From Cynocephalus volans (Eukaryota; Chordata; Mammalia; Dermoptera; Cynocephalidae): a DNA stretch of 64,000 nucleotides. A program made the position numbers and the translations under genes. Of the stretch, positions 46,986 through 59,309 are shown in pieces. Under the pieces are notes generated by a model, which saw only the letters and a program-made list of their open reading frames with translations, did not search any database and was not told the origin of the DNA. The stretch spans positions 111,276,133-111,340,132 of the forward strand of contig NC_084463.1 in the NCBI RefSeq assembly GCF_027409185.1. Reading direction: 5' to 3'. The first letter of the stretch is position 1. Each line of letters opens with the position of its first letter.

Positions 46986-47721
46986 GTTTCCCGCATTTAA
47001 TGCAAATTTCAGGACTCTTTAGGACTTGGGCTATTCCTAAAGCCCATAAGTGCATCGAGAATTCTAGGGAAGTATTACTTTAATTCTCCTCTCACTTGAC
47101 CAAAGCCCAGCTTCTCCTGAGGGTACCCACTTTTATTATGCTAGGACTGACCACTGATGAATGGGACATCATGGTTGCTGTCCATGTGTCCCTGGAGATC
47201 TGTGGGGGATGAAGGAAGGCAATCTCATTTTCAGGGTATTTTCCTATTCCATATGGTTTATAGAATGTACTCTTGATTCTAGAGACACTTTGAGAATAGT
47301 GTGCTCTGTAAGAGCAGTCCCCTTGTCTGACGAGGCCCCTGTCTTCCTTCTCTCTCTTTCTACCTAGACTTCCCTGCCCAGTCTCTTCCCAGAGAATTCA
47401 GAATAACCTCCAGGGACTGAGTACTTGTGTCAAACAGTCTTCAACATTGGAAACTCCGGAAATACACATTCTGCACTTTTTCCAGACGCAGAAAGAACCA
47501 GGGCCAATTAAAAGTGAACTTTTAGGAAAAATGAACATCTTGCACACCAGGTTTCAGCTGAATGTCACTGCAATTGCCTAAATTATAACTATCAGAAAAA
47601 ATGCATTCTAATTATGGAAATACTGTTAGGAGGAGTTCCTTCTGCCTGGAAAGACTACCACCCACCCCCTATCTCTACCCCATCTCTCAACAGAAATTCT
47701 ATATTTCAGAGGGAAACAAGG
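46986..47721. other. Unique sequence
   Basis: No repeat or exon recognised. Confidence 0.4.
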
Positions 47722-47962
47722 CAATGTGATATTGTGAAAACAGAATTTGTACCATACAGAATTAGGGTTTGGATCTTAACTTCTTTATTTCTTGGCTTTG
47801 TGACCTTGGGCAAAGCAACTTACCTCTGTGATCTTCAGTTTCCATATCTATAAAATGAGGGCAATAATACCTGCTCTGCGGGGTTGTTGTAAAGATTAAA
47901 CAAAAGATGGCATATATGAAAATGTCTAGCACCTAGCCTGGGACATAATGGATTGCTAATTG
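47722..47962 (+). mobile_element. MIR SINE, full length
   Basis: 'gggtttggatcttaacttct', 'ggctttgtgaccttgggcaa', 'cagtttccatatctataaaa', 'ggggttgttgtaaagattaa', 'tgtctagcacctagcctggg'. Confidence 0.95.
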
Positions 47963-47964
47963 AG

Positions 47965-47991
47965 TGGGTGGTGGGTGGGGGGGTGGAGGGG
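47965..47991 (+). other. G-quadruplex motif
   Basis: G runs of 3, 3, 7 and 4 with short linkers directly after a MIR end. Confidence 0.7.
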
Positions 47992-48084
47992 CAAGGATAA
48001 TTATCATAAGACTGAGGAGAGAACTCTGATACAAATTATAACTGGCACAGTTATTAATTTAAATGTTTATTCACTCCAGTGACC

Positions 48085-48745
48085 TCTACACATTCATTTA
48101 GATGTAAGGAGTCTCACATTCATTTAGGTATCACTCTGGTGCCTGCAGGCCCCGGTGGCAAACTCCTTACAGGAGATGAAGACACAGACCTACATCTTTC
48201 CGTAGAATCTTGGGCAACCCCTTCTAACCCTGGAAGATTTCCGTTTCCTAATCTTGCTGATATCTGGTCTGACCTCACGAGGGTAGCAGTGTTTTTCTGT
48301 CATGGTACCCCCATCTCCATGGGAACTGAAGCTCCTCTGCTCAGAATCCTTCCAGACCTCGCCCTACGTATCTCTGCGTCTGGCTGTTTATCTGTATCCT
48401 TCAAAAATATCCTGTAAAATAAACTGGTAAACCTAAGCGTTTCCCTGGGTTTTGTGAGCCACTATAGCAGATTAATTGAGCCTAAAGCGGGGGTCGTGGG
48501 AACCCACTTTTGCAACTGGTACAAGAATGGGCTCAGCTGTGTGGGACTGAGCCTTCAACCCCTGGGATCTAAGGCTGTCTCCAGGTAGATAGCATCGGAA
48601 TTGAACTGGAATCTGCGGAAGAATTGCTTGCTTGCCTGCTGGTGGGAGAAAGTCCTGCACCTCTGGTGTCAGAACCATGTTGTGAGAGTATAGTGGGAGA
48701 AACCGAGTCTGTTTTTCCCCCCACTCACAAATGTGTATAGATGCT
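48085..48745 (+). mobile_element. Ancient LTR-like repeat, family not named
   Basis: 'cagacctcgccctacgtatc', 'tctggctgtttatctgtatc', 'taaaataaactggtaaacct', 'tttccctgggttttgtgagc' and 'gggggtcgtgggaaccc' recur in mammalian genomes as an old interspersed repeat with a polyadenylation signal. A 174-codon minus-strand frame overlaps it by chance. Confidence 0.5.
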
Positions 48746-49990
48746 CTTGAAAAAAACAAAACGCTTAAAGACAGTAGTAGATTTAGAGAATTCTTTTGGA
48801 ACTTTTGGTCAATGAGTACTAAAATACAACCACTGTATATGGTTGTGGGTCTGAGAACTTTTTGTATTTCATTTGAAAAGGTCAGATATACCAAGGAACC
48901 TTTGTGTTTATCCTGGGCTGTGAGCTGGCCATAGTGGAAGTGGACACTCAGCCAGGCCCATGTCAGTGATAGGCAAGTGGGGCAGGGAAAAGGCAAAGGA
49001 GAAAAGGGCTAGAGCATGGAGAAGCCAGATGAGGAAAGAATGGATGGGGCAGGAGCAAATGCACATCATAGGGGGTGGTGACCAAATATTCTCACTTAGT
49101 AACTCCTGGGAGGAAGACTTGAAAGAGAGTAAGTTATGGGGGTGATGCAGCCTCCATATGATATCCTTTTCTCCCTTTTCTTTTTCTCCCCTCCTCTCCT
49201 ACTCTCCCCGATTCCTATGCAGGCGTGCTCTTCCTAAGACTTATCCTGTCACCCTGGCTTGTACCCCATCCTGCCATGTCTATGGGAGCCCTCCTCTTTC
49301 TGTCATCACATGTCACTTCCATAGCTTCATGCCTTCATGGCTTTTTCTCCCAAGCACACAGTAATTGTGCTTGAAGTCATACCTTCAGCCTGGCTGTCCC
49401 TTTCCCTCCACAGCCAAACATCTGAAAAAGTACTCTCCTGTCTGCTCATTTTCCCATTTTTTCTTTGATTTAGGGTGGTGTGGCTTCTGTCTCCACCCAC
49501 CCCCCCGCTCAACCTGCTCTGGGTAAGGCTGCTGGTGTCCTCACCATCAGATCAAATACATGATTTTTAGTCCCCGTCTACTTGGACCTCTCTGGAGCAT
49601 TTAACTACTGATTATTTCCTCAGTTTCCTTGGGGCCTCTGCTTCCTGTGACCCACTGACCCTTGAGCCTTGGTGGTCTTTAGGGGTCTGAGTTTGCTTTT
49701 TCCTTCTTCTTACCCCACTCCCTCCCCAGATAATCTGTGGCTGTCATTACTATCTGTAACTACTCTCTCCAGCTCTGACCTGGACCTTTAGCTCTGAACT
49801 TACACATGCAGTCATCAACTGGATGGCACCTCTCAGCTGTCCCATTGACACTGCAGACTTGGTCTGCATTGGAACTCGTCATCACCAATTGACCAGCCAC
49901 CTGCTCCCCTGGCTAAGTTTTTATCTGTGTGGTGACATCCCCATTCCTTCAGTTACTCAACCTAGAAACCCACAGTCAATTCTGACTCTT
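48746..49990. other. Unique sequence
   Basis: Pyrimidine-rich around 49160-49220. No gene or named repeat recognised. Confidence 0.4.
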
Positions 49991-50363
49991 TGCTATGGAC
50001 TGAATTGTGTCTCCCCCCTCCCCAAATGTGTATGTTGATGCCCTGACCCCCATGTGACAGTATCTGGAGATGTGGTCGTTAGGAGGTAATTAAGGTTAAA
50101 TTAGGAAGAATAGGGTCCTAATCCAATAGGACTGTGGCCTTATAAGAAGAGGACGAGATTTATCTTCATCTCTCTCTGCTGTGTGAGGACACAGAGAGAA
50201 GGTGGCCATCTGCAAGCCAAGAAGAGAGCCCTCACCAGAAACTGACCCTGCCAGGTCTTGTTCTGTGATGTACAGCATCCAGAACTGTTAGAAAATAAGT
50301 TTCTGTTGTTTATGCCACCCAGTCTGTGCTATTTTGTTATGGCAGCCTGAGCAGACTAATATA
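49991..50363 (+). mobile_element. MaLR (MLT1/MSTD-like) solo LTR
   Basis: Complete from 'tgctatggactgaattgtgt' through 'aggaggtaattaaggttaaa', 'ggccttataagaagaggacg', 'gtgtgaggacacagagagaa' and 'cagaactgttagaaaataag' to 'ctgagcagactaatata'. Perfect 5-bp duplication ctctt at 49986-49990 and 50364-50368. Confidence 0.95.
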
Positions 50364-50589
50364 CTCTTTATTTTTTCTCCTCACAATAATAAAATTCTGT
50401 CAACCCTAATATCTAAATAGTACTCTTATATAAAGTTTTTATTTTTGTCAAAGTTATATGTGACCATAGTTTAAAGAGTCAGATAATCCTGCAAGTTCTT
50501 TATAAAAATACTGCAGTCCCACCCAAGGCCTCTGAACCCCTGGTTTAAGTCTCCTCTCCTTTAGTGGTTATTTCAGCATTTACTTCCAG

Positions 50590-53310
50590 CTCTGTATTAT
50601 AATATTCATACTGCTACTTCTATTTCTTTCTTTTTCTTTATTGTAATTTTTTTTTTGTTACTTCTTGGCAGTTCAGTTTTAGTCTTGTCTGGTGACTTCC
50701 TCTATGGTGTCTGGGAACGTAGTTCTCTTTTACCGTTACCTACTCATGTACACACATCACACACTTCCTGCAACTTCCTTTATCTTCCTTGATATTCATG
50801 TGATAATTTTAATTTGATCAAGATTTGGCATTTATCTGATTACGTTAAATTTATTTGCAGCATAGTCATTACTTGCCCTTTCTTATACAACTTGCTGTTT
50901 TATGTGAAATTTATAATTATCTTTCATTTAAAAATTTTTCTGTGGTTTTCTTTATACTCGTCATTAATTCAAACCCTAAACCCTCTCCCACATGTCTAAA
51001 ACAACTCTCAATGTGTTCAGATATACAGGGTAGTTTATCAATGTCTTCTTGAAGAAGCTACTTATGAAACTTCTGACCAATTGTGAGCTGGCCTTATTGA
51101 CTTCTGTGCCTGCTGCACAGAGATCATACAAAATCTTTCTTCACCAGCATTCTAGAAGTTCCTTTGCCCCAGGTCCCTTCTATCAGGTGCCTGTGTCCTG
51201 GATCTCATATCATCTTCTTTCTTTATTTACTCCCTCATTTTGGTGCAATGTGTCCTGTAGTAGCTTTCTGAGAAAGGGTCCATGGGAGGTATTTTTTTAA
51301 AACTTTTCAAGACCCTAAGTGTTTTTATTCTACTTTCACATTTACTTGATATTTTGAATGAGTATAGAATCTTGAGTCAAAAATTACTCTCCCTTAGGAT
51401 TTTGAAGGCATTTCTCCATTTTACTCTAGATTTCAGAGTTGCTATTGGGAAGTGCCATATCAATAGGATTTGGATCAATTATTTGTAATCTTCCCTCAAC
51501 TTCCCCTGCAAGATCTTAGGGTATTTTATTTGCTCCCAATGTTCTGAAATTTCTCCTGTGTTCCTTAGAGTGACTATTTTTATCCATCGTACTGGGAACT
51601 CAATGGGCCTTTTCATTTTAAAAACTCATGTTCTTCAGCTCCAGGATATTTTCTTAAACTTATTTTAAAAGAATGTTTCTCTCCTTTCTATAATTTTTAA
51701 TTCCTATTTTTAAGCTATTAAATCTTCTGAGTTGATCTTTTATTTATTTATGTATTTAGTTAGTTAGTTATGATCTTCTCTCTCTCTCATTTTTCATCTC
51801 CTTATCTTTTTGCTGTACTTTCTGGGAGATTTGTTCAATTTAGTCTTTCATTTCTGTCACAAGTTTCTGTTACTTTCCAAGAGCTCTTTTTTGTTGTTGT
51901 CATTTGTTTTCTGCATATTACCTTTTAGAAGTATCCTGTTCAAATCTAATGAATTCCAAATCTTCAGATACCTCTCTAGGGTTATTATCAACAGATTTTG
52001 GGATGTTTTCTTTTTCCTGTATAGTCTCTGTTTTCCTCAAGCTGCTTTCCCCACCTGTTTTAGTCTGCCTCTAGGGATTCCTCACATGTTTGGGGATACT
52101 TGCCGGTTTATGGATGGGACTCACCAACTCGGGGCCCCAGGGAAGGGTACTTTTACTGGGCTGTTTAACTGAATCCCTTGGTGTCATAGGTTTAGGCCTT
52201 TCTCTTGGACTGGTCACACTTCCTGGAGAAGAATCTTCTAGTCTCTTGCCTGGAGAGTCTGTTAAAACAGCAATCACTGGAGTCCATTTGGGGAAGAAGG
52301 CTGGAAGTCTCAGCATTCAGTATGTAGACAAACTTCCTTTCAATTCTCCTGTTGTTAGTATGGAATCCCTGGTTTCAGTTGGAATTGGTGTCACTTAGTC
52401 CAGAGAACCTAGACCTGCACTGTCCGATATAATAACCACTGGCTACATGGGGCTATTGAACACTTGAAATATGATTAGTGTAGCTGAGGAGTTAAATTTT
52501 TAATTTCAATTTTAATTAATATGTTTTTCAAAACACATACTCTATTCAGTATTGGGAAACTTTCACACAGTTTGGAATGACTTGGGTATGTGCATCTACT
52601 TTTTCAACTGTAGATTTTATAAAATCTAACTACAGATCAAGTATTTCCAATGAAAATTTTAGTATCTGAGTTGAGATGTCCTGTGTCAAATACATAATGT
52701 ATTTTGAAAAGAAAGAACATAAAAGATCTCATCAATAATTTTTTTTTATATTGATTACATGTTTAAATAATAATATTTTGGATATGTTGGGTTAAATAAA
52801 CTATATTATTAAAGTTAATTTTACCTTTTTTTAAAAAAAAATCTTTTTTAAAAATGTGGATACTGGAAAATTTGAAATTATGTATGTGGCTTGCACTATC
52901 TTTCCATGGGCAGTGCTGTCCTGGAGGCTACGATGATGCTTCAGTGGGGAAGGGCAGTCATCCAGCTCTCTGAGTCTCTGCTTCATAAATAGACCTGCAC
53001 CCGCTCCTCCTGCTTGAGCCAGGGCCTGGGCCTCTGGGGCCTCTGTGGTGCTGATCACGTGTTTCCAGGCTTTATTCACTGCCTGGCTGGAATCCAGTTT
53101 CCTTAGACTTGCTCGTCAATTACCACCTGGTTGTCTGTGTCCAGGTTTCCAAAAGTTTTTGCTATTGACTCTTCATCTATTCTCTTTGTTCTTGGGGTTT
53201 ATACTTTCCTTTTTTAAAAAGTCATTTATGGTTGCTTTAGTGGGGTTTCAGGAGGGAGCAGAGATAAAAATGGGTGCATTCAATCCACCATCTTGAACTG
53301 GAAATCCTAA
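50590..53310 (-). mobile_element. HAL1/L1M-like LINE, split by a hAT element
   Basis: Long minus-strand LINE debris. On the left, 'gtgtttttattctactttca', 'tttgaatgagtatagaatct' and 'cagagttgctattgggaagt' are reverse ORF1-region words. On the right, 'ggtttcaggagggagcagag' and 'caatccaccatcttgaactg' resemble the reversed 5' end of HAL1/L1M elements. The segment 52415-52918 is an inserted DNA transposon. No open ORF remains. Confidence 0.65.
52415..52918 (-). mobile_element. hAT-Charlie-type DNA transposon
   Basis: Reverse of the family that begins near 'cagtgctgtccaatag': 'ctgcactgtccgatataata', 'accactggctacatggggct', 'gaacacttgaaatatgatta', 'gatatgttgggttaaataaa', 'atgtatgtggcttgcacta', 'ggcagtgctg'. 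Flanks cctagac and cctggag suggest a decayed 8-bp duplication. About 500 bp, non-coding. Confidence 0.75.
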
Positions 53311-53329
53311 ACATCTTTCGATTCCCTCT

Positions 53330-53760
53330 CTTGATCCATCTTACTTTGTATTCTCATCATTTCTTAAGGGGAAGACTGTGTCAGTGTTCTACCCTGTGGA
53401 ACCACCAGCCTACTTCCAGCCTCTCCCCTTGCAAAGCTCTTTTCTAAGCGGCAAATCTGATTATGTTGCTTCTCTGTTTAACACCCTTCAACAGTTTCCA
53501 ATGCACAAACAAAAACACTCAGGCTCCTTATCATGACAATACAGATTCATTATAGAGTGACCCCTGTGTACCTTTCTGCCTTATCTGACTCCAAGTTTTA
53601 TTTTCCATCATCCCAATGGTGAGTTCCACCCATGAAACACACCACTTTCTGTCTCTGCTTTGCCTGTGCTAGTCCCTCTTCTTCCACTTTCTCCATTCAG
53701 CTAGCTCCCCCCTGCTTGGTGACACAGCTTGCCAAGCCTTCCCCAAACCTTGCTTTTAGC
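53330..53760 (+). mobile_element. L2 LINE 3' part
   Basis: Sense L2: 'ttctaagcggcaaatctgat', 'tatgttgcttctctgtttaa', 'cacccttcaacagtttccaa', 'tcaggctccttatcatgaca', 'tgcctgtgctagtccctctt'. Confidence 0.85.
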
Positions 53761-53814
53761 GGTGGTGGGTGAGTGCATGGGGACTAGACTGGGTGTCCTG
53801 CCTCCCATAACAAC

Positions 53815-53990
53815 TGTAATGTCCAGCACACTAGCATGTGGCAGGTACTCTTATAGGCTCTTTTATACATGTGCTTTAGCTCATTATTACTGCCCTCATT
53901 TCTAGTGGAGGAAAAGGAGGCACAGGAAGGCTGGATGACTTCCCCAGTGAATAAATGAGTTGGAAATGGTGCTGGCTCACCAGCCTGTCA
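53815..53990 (-). mobile_element. MIR SINE fragment
   Basis: 'gcatgtggcaggtactctta', 'gaaaaggaggcacaggaagg', 'ctggatgacttccccagtga'. Confidence 0.75.
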
Positions 53991-55179
53991 CCCCCACTGA
54001 ACTGGGAATGACCTGAGGCCAGGGGCCAGGACACTTTTTAATCTTTGCTTCATAAATGCTTAGCAAAGGGCTTGGTTACAGAAGATGCTCAAAATAACAG
54101 ACCTGCCATCCCCTAATCATCTTGTTGTGGCCCCTCCCTGTTTCCCTCCTATGCATGCTACAGCCCCCGGACGAGGTTTTCTGGCCAATTCCCTTTTCAT
54201 GCTAGTTATTCAGAATACCATGATTGTCAGATCCTGTCAGTGTTGGTGGAGGAGAAGGACCCATCAAAAGACAGTGTGAGCAGCTACCAGGCATTTGCTT
54301 AAACATGTTTTGCATGCTTTTAGAATGGTAGTCATAATATTATTATTATTTTAATAAATCCAGGACTTGAACTCAGCTCTGTCTGACTCCAGAGTCTAAC
54401 CTCATAAGCACTGCTCTATCTTGCCATCCTGGAGTAGCGCCACCCAGCTAGTGGCACTGCCAAGTGTGCCATGGTGGGGAAGGGAGGAGTGGGAGGTTTT
54501 ACCCCTTCCATAAATTATTCAGAAGGGCTAAGAAGAAAAATAATGTAGTTCAGGGGACAGGGGAGTAACCAAGTGTGCTATTAGATGGGGTGATCAGAAT
54601 TTAATAGTCAGCACCCCCTACCTTAATAGGGACTATTAAACTCTTCTTAGTTCTGCATGTATTGCTATGCAAGAGCAGCTTCAATCTTGTTTCAGCCAAA
54701 TTGTCACCCCCTAAAGCCTGCTAACATGAAAACTCCAGAGCTACCCTGCCCTGATTCCTCCGTCATTATCCTGGGACAAGACCAATCTCAGGTGAACGTG
54801 CCCACCCAGCTGGACTCCTGGGACCAACATCTGTCCTCCCTAGGACCACTCTCTGTGGCCACAACAGCTTTTGCCAAGCTGTGGCTTGTGCCCTGGCCAG
54901 GCCACTCTCTCCCAGGGCCCCGCAGCTCTCCAGCCCATAAGCTGCCTTTCCCTCAGGTGGCTGCCAGAGTGTGCATATGGCTGTGTGCGTGCACGCGTGG
55001 GCCCACAATATAACCCCAGTTGGTATGTGAAGGTAGGATGGAAAGCTGGAGCCTTCACTACTCCCTTTTTCCTACTCCCTAGCAAGTCACTGTGTGTTTA
55101 AAGCCACATGTGAGGTCTTAGGTAGGAGTTAGTAACCAGAAGTTAAGAAGACTTATAATTTCTACCCTTCTTATAACAT
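53991..55179. other. Mostly unique sequence
   Basis: A MIR scrap at 54355-54425 ('aggacttgaactcagctctg'). Otherwise nothing recognised. Confidence 0.45.
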
Positions 55180-55395
55180 CCTGGGAAATAGCGTGGGCAA
55201 TGAAGTCAAATAGTCTCTGGTTCATAAACTAGTTGTGCCATTTACTAGTTATATGCTTTGGGGCAAGCCTCTTAAATGCTCTGAGCGTCAGGGTCCAAAT
55301 GGGGATAGTAATGCTGACCTAATAGGGTTGATGTGAGGATGAAGTGAGATGTGAATGTGCAAGTGTCTAGGACAGAGCCACCACCAGGCACGCAG
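55180..55395 (+). mobile_element. MIR SINE
   Basis: 'gtgggcaatgaagtcaaata', 'gtgccatttactagttatat', 'ggggcaagcctcttaaatgc', 'taatagggttgatgtgagga'. Confidence 0.85.
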
Positions 55396-55617
55396 AGGGA
55401 ATAGGGTCAAGGGCAGCTTATATTGCTTACTAAATTCTCGAAAGGCTGCTTGCACAGGGTATAGAAGAAACAAGCGTAGCTGGGTGCTTGGTTTAGCAGA
55501 ATTCACTTTTTATTCTCCCAAATGTTCAGGCTGGTGACCATGAAATGCTGCCTGGAGAAGGGCACTGGTCTTGATGCTAAGATGCTGAGATTTGTATGGT
55601 GCACCATGTATTTAGAA

Positions 55618-55620
<3 letters not shown>

Positions 55621-55668
<48 letters not shown>
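55621..55668 (+). repeat. (GT)24 microsatellite, pure
   Basis: 48 bp of uninterrupted GT. Likely length-polymorphic in the population. Confidence 0.98.
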
Positions 55669-55670
<2 letters not shown>

Positions 55671-55784
55671 TGGAGAGAAAGGAACAATACTTTCAGTGTG
55701 AACATCTATTATAAGACATGTTTAGAAACATTAAATGAAGAAAATTTTGCATCTTGGAATTAAGAAAATGCAATATTTTTACTT

Positions 55785-56035
55785 GCAGTGATTGAGTGCT
55801 TGTTGTGTGCAGTTATTGTGCTAAATTCTTTGCATAAATTGTCTTACCGAATCCTCACAATGTCTCTATGAGAGTGGATCCTTACTTAACCAATGAGAAA
55901 AATGAGGATCAGAAAGGTTAAGAAACTTCTCCAAGGCCACACAGTTAGTAAGTGCTAGAGCCAGAGCCTAAACCCACTTGCTGATACTAATGTATTTGCT
56001 CTTAATCCTTACGTATTATTGCCTCTCCAATTCAG
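55785..56035 (-). mobile_element. MIR SINE, full length
   Basis: 'ttgagtgcttgttgtgtgca', 'ccgaatcctcacaatgtctc', 'gaggatcagaaaggttaaga', 'aggccacacagttagtaagt', 'tgctcttaatccttacgtat'. Confidence 0.95.
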
Positions 56036-56174
56036 TATACTAACTTCAGTGCTGAAATGGACCCTCGCAGTCATCATCCATTTCAAAGACCTCTTCTCCT
56101 GTTAGGGGCACATATGGTTCTGCTAGCATATCCATCACTTCTTATAAATTCTTCTCTGGTTTTAATGCAATATA

Positions 56175-56310
56175 CAGATGCTCTGTGACTTACAATGGAG
56201 GTACATCCCAATAAACCCATCGTAAGTTGACAATGTATTTAATACCCAGACAAACACATCATAAAGTAAAAAAAAATAGTAAGTCAAACCTTTGTGTCAG
56301 GGACCATCTG
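56175..56310. mobile_element. Tigger-like (TcMar) deletion derivative
   Basis: 'cagatgctctgtgacttaca', 'caataaacccatcgtaagtt' and the end 'ccatctg' are both termini of a TcMar-Tigger family with a small interior. TA target duplications sit at 56173-56174 and 56311-56312. Confidence 0.85.
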
Positions 56311-56369
56311 TACTTGGAAAGAACCTATCAATCATTTATAATTTAGTGTGAATTCCAGTCACAAAATCG

Positions 56370-57010
56370 TAATCTTAAGATGGCAAGGGACCTTTAATTG
56401 TATCTAGTTTTACTTTCCATGAAATGCAGAGATTCTCTGAACAGTAATTCTATTATGGTCACCCAGATTGTTTTTTAACACCTGCCATGACAGGGGACTC
56501 ACCATTACCACTTCTCTACATCCAGAGAGTTCTAATTGCTGGATTATGTGAAACTGAAATCTGCTTCTGTGCAGCTTTCTACCAGCAGCCTTCACCCTCC
56601 TCTCCGGAGCATTTATGAAATAAACTGCTTGCTCCTTCCCATGACAACCTCTCAGAGACATGTGAGTCCTCATGCCCCTTCTCTTCTCCAGGCTGAATGC
56701 CTCATTTTCTTTATATATTCCCCATAGGACTAGTTTTGGGTTCTCTCAACTTCCTGACAACTTGAGCATCTGTACATGCTCCAATTTTTAAAATACAACA
56801 CTGAGCATATCTCACCAGGTGGGGTCTCACTACCAATACATTCCTTTTCCTGGGGCATTTGAAAATCAACCTGGCCTCTCATTGTGGGAGCAGCGTTCTT
56901 TGTTCCCTAAGAAAGAAATTTCAGACACCAACTTACAGCTGGGAGAGACCTGATGAAACCCTTGAAATAGGCATAACCACCCCTATTCCTCATTTTATAT
57001 AATTTTAGTC
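56370..57010 (+). mobile_element. L3/CR1-type LINE fragment
   Basis: 'caggggactcaccattacca', 'agagttctaattgctggatt', 'gaaactgaaatctgcttctg', 'cttctcttctccaggctgaa' and 'ctcaccaggtggggtctcac' are CR1/L3 3' words in sense order. Second copy of the family at 33562. Confidence 0.7.
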
Positions 57011-58708
57011 TGATGGGGATAATCTGTATGTCGCTTGGGCTTTCCTGGTTAGTCTGTAAGTTTATCCAGGGCACGCATTGCGTCTACTCATTTCTGGGTC
57101 CCTCCAAAGCGCCTGCTCCATTGGTCTGCCTCCTTTCAGCTGTCAATAGATGTGGCTGATTGATGAGGCTCACCAGGACCTAAGAAGTCATTTTCTGCTC
57201 TGTTGCATCTCAGAATCCAGCTGTGTCCCGCTGGAGCCAGCCTTCTGCTCGCTTGTTTTCTCCATGAACATGGACCCAGATCTCATGGCTTGCCCATGCA
57301 TCACAACAGGATGAATTCTCTTTGGAGCTCCACTCTTCTACCCCCAACTGGGTGGAAACCAGAACCCTGAGTGGAATGGCACATCCCAATCTGCAGAGTC
57401 CCGGTCCCCTCCCCACTTCTTATATTTATCTACCAAAGCTCCGGTAATGAAGATCTCCTAGGTCTAGGCATATACTTGAGCTGCAATTTGTGGGGAAGGG
57501 GGCAATGTATCAAACAGATGTTGCCAATTGCATCTTTATTGAGCCTCTTGCCTGGCTGTGCCTCCTGCCAGCCCCTCCCTCTTTCCTCCCTGATGTCACC
57601 TATAAATCAAGTCTCTTCTTAAAATTGTAATCACCAAAATAAGGCAGTGATTTATAAGGAATTCTGAAATACCAAATAATCAGCCAAACACTTGAATTTA
57701 ATGGCATCCATAAGTCAAGTGCCTTCACACTCATCTTGGAAGGAAGAAGCACATGGGTCTTGGTTGTTTTGAAATGACAAATGCTCTTTTGTGAGTTGTA
57801 ACAAATCAATTATCCACATGTTAAAAACTGAGCAACTCCTTCGTAAAGATACAGTTTTATGGATACGTTTTTTAAAAATGTCCCAGGGAAGGAGGGGGAC
57901 CAGAGCTCCTTAGTTATTTTTTTCTGGCAAAAGAAAATTGGGCAAATAATAGTTCCGAGGAGAAAGTTGTCTGAAATGACATCAGTCAGAGATGCAGGTG
58001 CCCCTGCCTACAGAAGGTACACACAGAAGGCTCAGGGTCTGTTTTTCATCCAGTCTGAGCAGGTGACAAGGAATCTGCCTCCACCTGCGGTGGCATTTTC
58101 AATTGAACCTCCTGGTTCCCCAAAGAGCCCTTTGGGGGCATTAAATCCTCAAGCTCACCTTGGGCGCATGTGTCTGCCCTGTATTTCTCATTTCAAGGAG
58201 AATTTCTTCTTTTTCTATTAAGAAAGAAGTCACGCCTGAGCAGCTGGCCCTGAGATTGGAAATTGTGTTATCTTGTTATGTATGGCCCCATCTGTTGGGG
58301 CTGCCCAGAAAGACTCCTGTGCCCTTTTCCAGGTTCTATTTTCCTCTCCTCCCACATCGCATCCACTTGCCACAGAATAAAATACAAGAGCATCTGCTGT
58401 AACCTCTTCTGTCAAAGCAGGCAGGGCTCAAAGCCATCCCAGGCCTTCTCCCAGCTGGCTGGTGTGTTGGTTTCAAAGGCCGTGAGAAGGTTATGCTGTC
58501 ACGATTCCAAATGTCACGGCTGTCCCAGGGCATGGGGCTTTAGCCACATCTGGTATTCTGGGTGCCATTGTGGGCAACGCTGCAAAGGGGATCTTGCCAA
58601 ATTGGAACTCATCATGGGAGTGGGCAGAAGGTGGATGGTGTGGCCGCTATCCCATGAAGAATAGTTAAGGGATTATGAATGCTTTGAGTAGAGGAGAAAA
58701 GATTCACC
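57011..58708. other. Mostly unique sequence
   Basis: A weak L2-like scrap at 57045-57110. 57600-57830 is AT-rich and repeat-free and could be a regulatory element. No exon recognised. Confidence 0.4.
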
Positions 58709-58849
58709 GTGTGTGTGTGTGTGTGTGCGTGTGCGTGTGCGTGTGCGTGCGCGTGCGTGTGCGTGTGCGTGTGCGTGTGCGTGTGTGTGTGTGTGCGTGT
58801 GCGTGTGCGTGTGCGTGTGTGTGTGTGTGCGTGTGCGTGTGCGTGTGTG
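58709..58849 (+). repeat. 141-bp (GT)n/(GTGTGC)n compound tract
   Basis: Almost unbroken alternating purine-pyrimidine with blocks of GT separated by GTGTGC hexamers and one GCGTGCGC stretch. The longest simple repeat in the window. Confidence 0.98.
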
Positions 58850-59309
58850 GAGGGAGGTTGATGCACAATTGGTTCCGAGAGTAGCAATCTGTCTATCCAT
58901 TGTTAAAAGTGTCCAGGCAGAGGAGGATCATGTAGTAGGTAGCAGGTCACGCAGGTGGGCCCCTCAAGCTTCACATCTTGGGCCACGCATGGCTCTGTCC
59001 CTCTGAAGAGCACGGAAGCCTTTGCTGGCATGTAGCCTGCAGTGCAACTGTTGTTTTGGTATTAGCCTTTCTTTCCCTGTCCCTGCTGTCCACTGTCCTG
59101 CCTGGCCTGTCCTCTGTCACATTTTCCCCACTCCAGTCACTATGCTTGGCTTCCCTTAGTAGATTTCCTTTCCTCCCTTTTTTTCCTTCTTCCTTAAATC
59201 CTTATTTTTCTCAATAAATTTCTTTCCTTTGTATTCCACCCCCACCGCTTTTCCAATTCTCAACTTCCCTGGTTAGAACTCTCTGCGGATGACTGCTACG
59301 ATCCAATGT
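58850..59309. other. Unique sequence
   Basis: Pyrimidine-rich at 59060-59240. No repeat or exon recognised. Confidence 0.4.

Noticed and set aside
48472..48996. 174-codon minus-strand frame
   Set aside because: Overlaps an LTR-like repeat in antisense and shows no domain.
58709..58849. CRISPR-like regular repeats
   Set aside because: The units are 2-6 bp microsatellite words without spacers, in mammalian DNA.
58612..58900. Frames encoding His-Thr, Val-Cys or Arg-Ala repeats
   Set aside because: Pure translation of GT/GC microsatellite in several frames.
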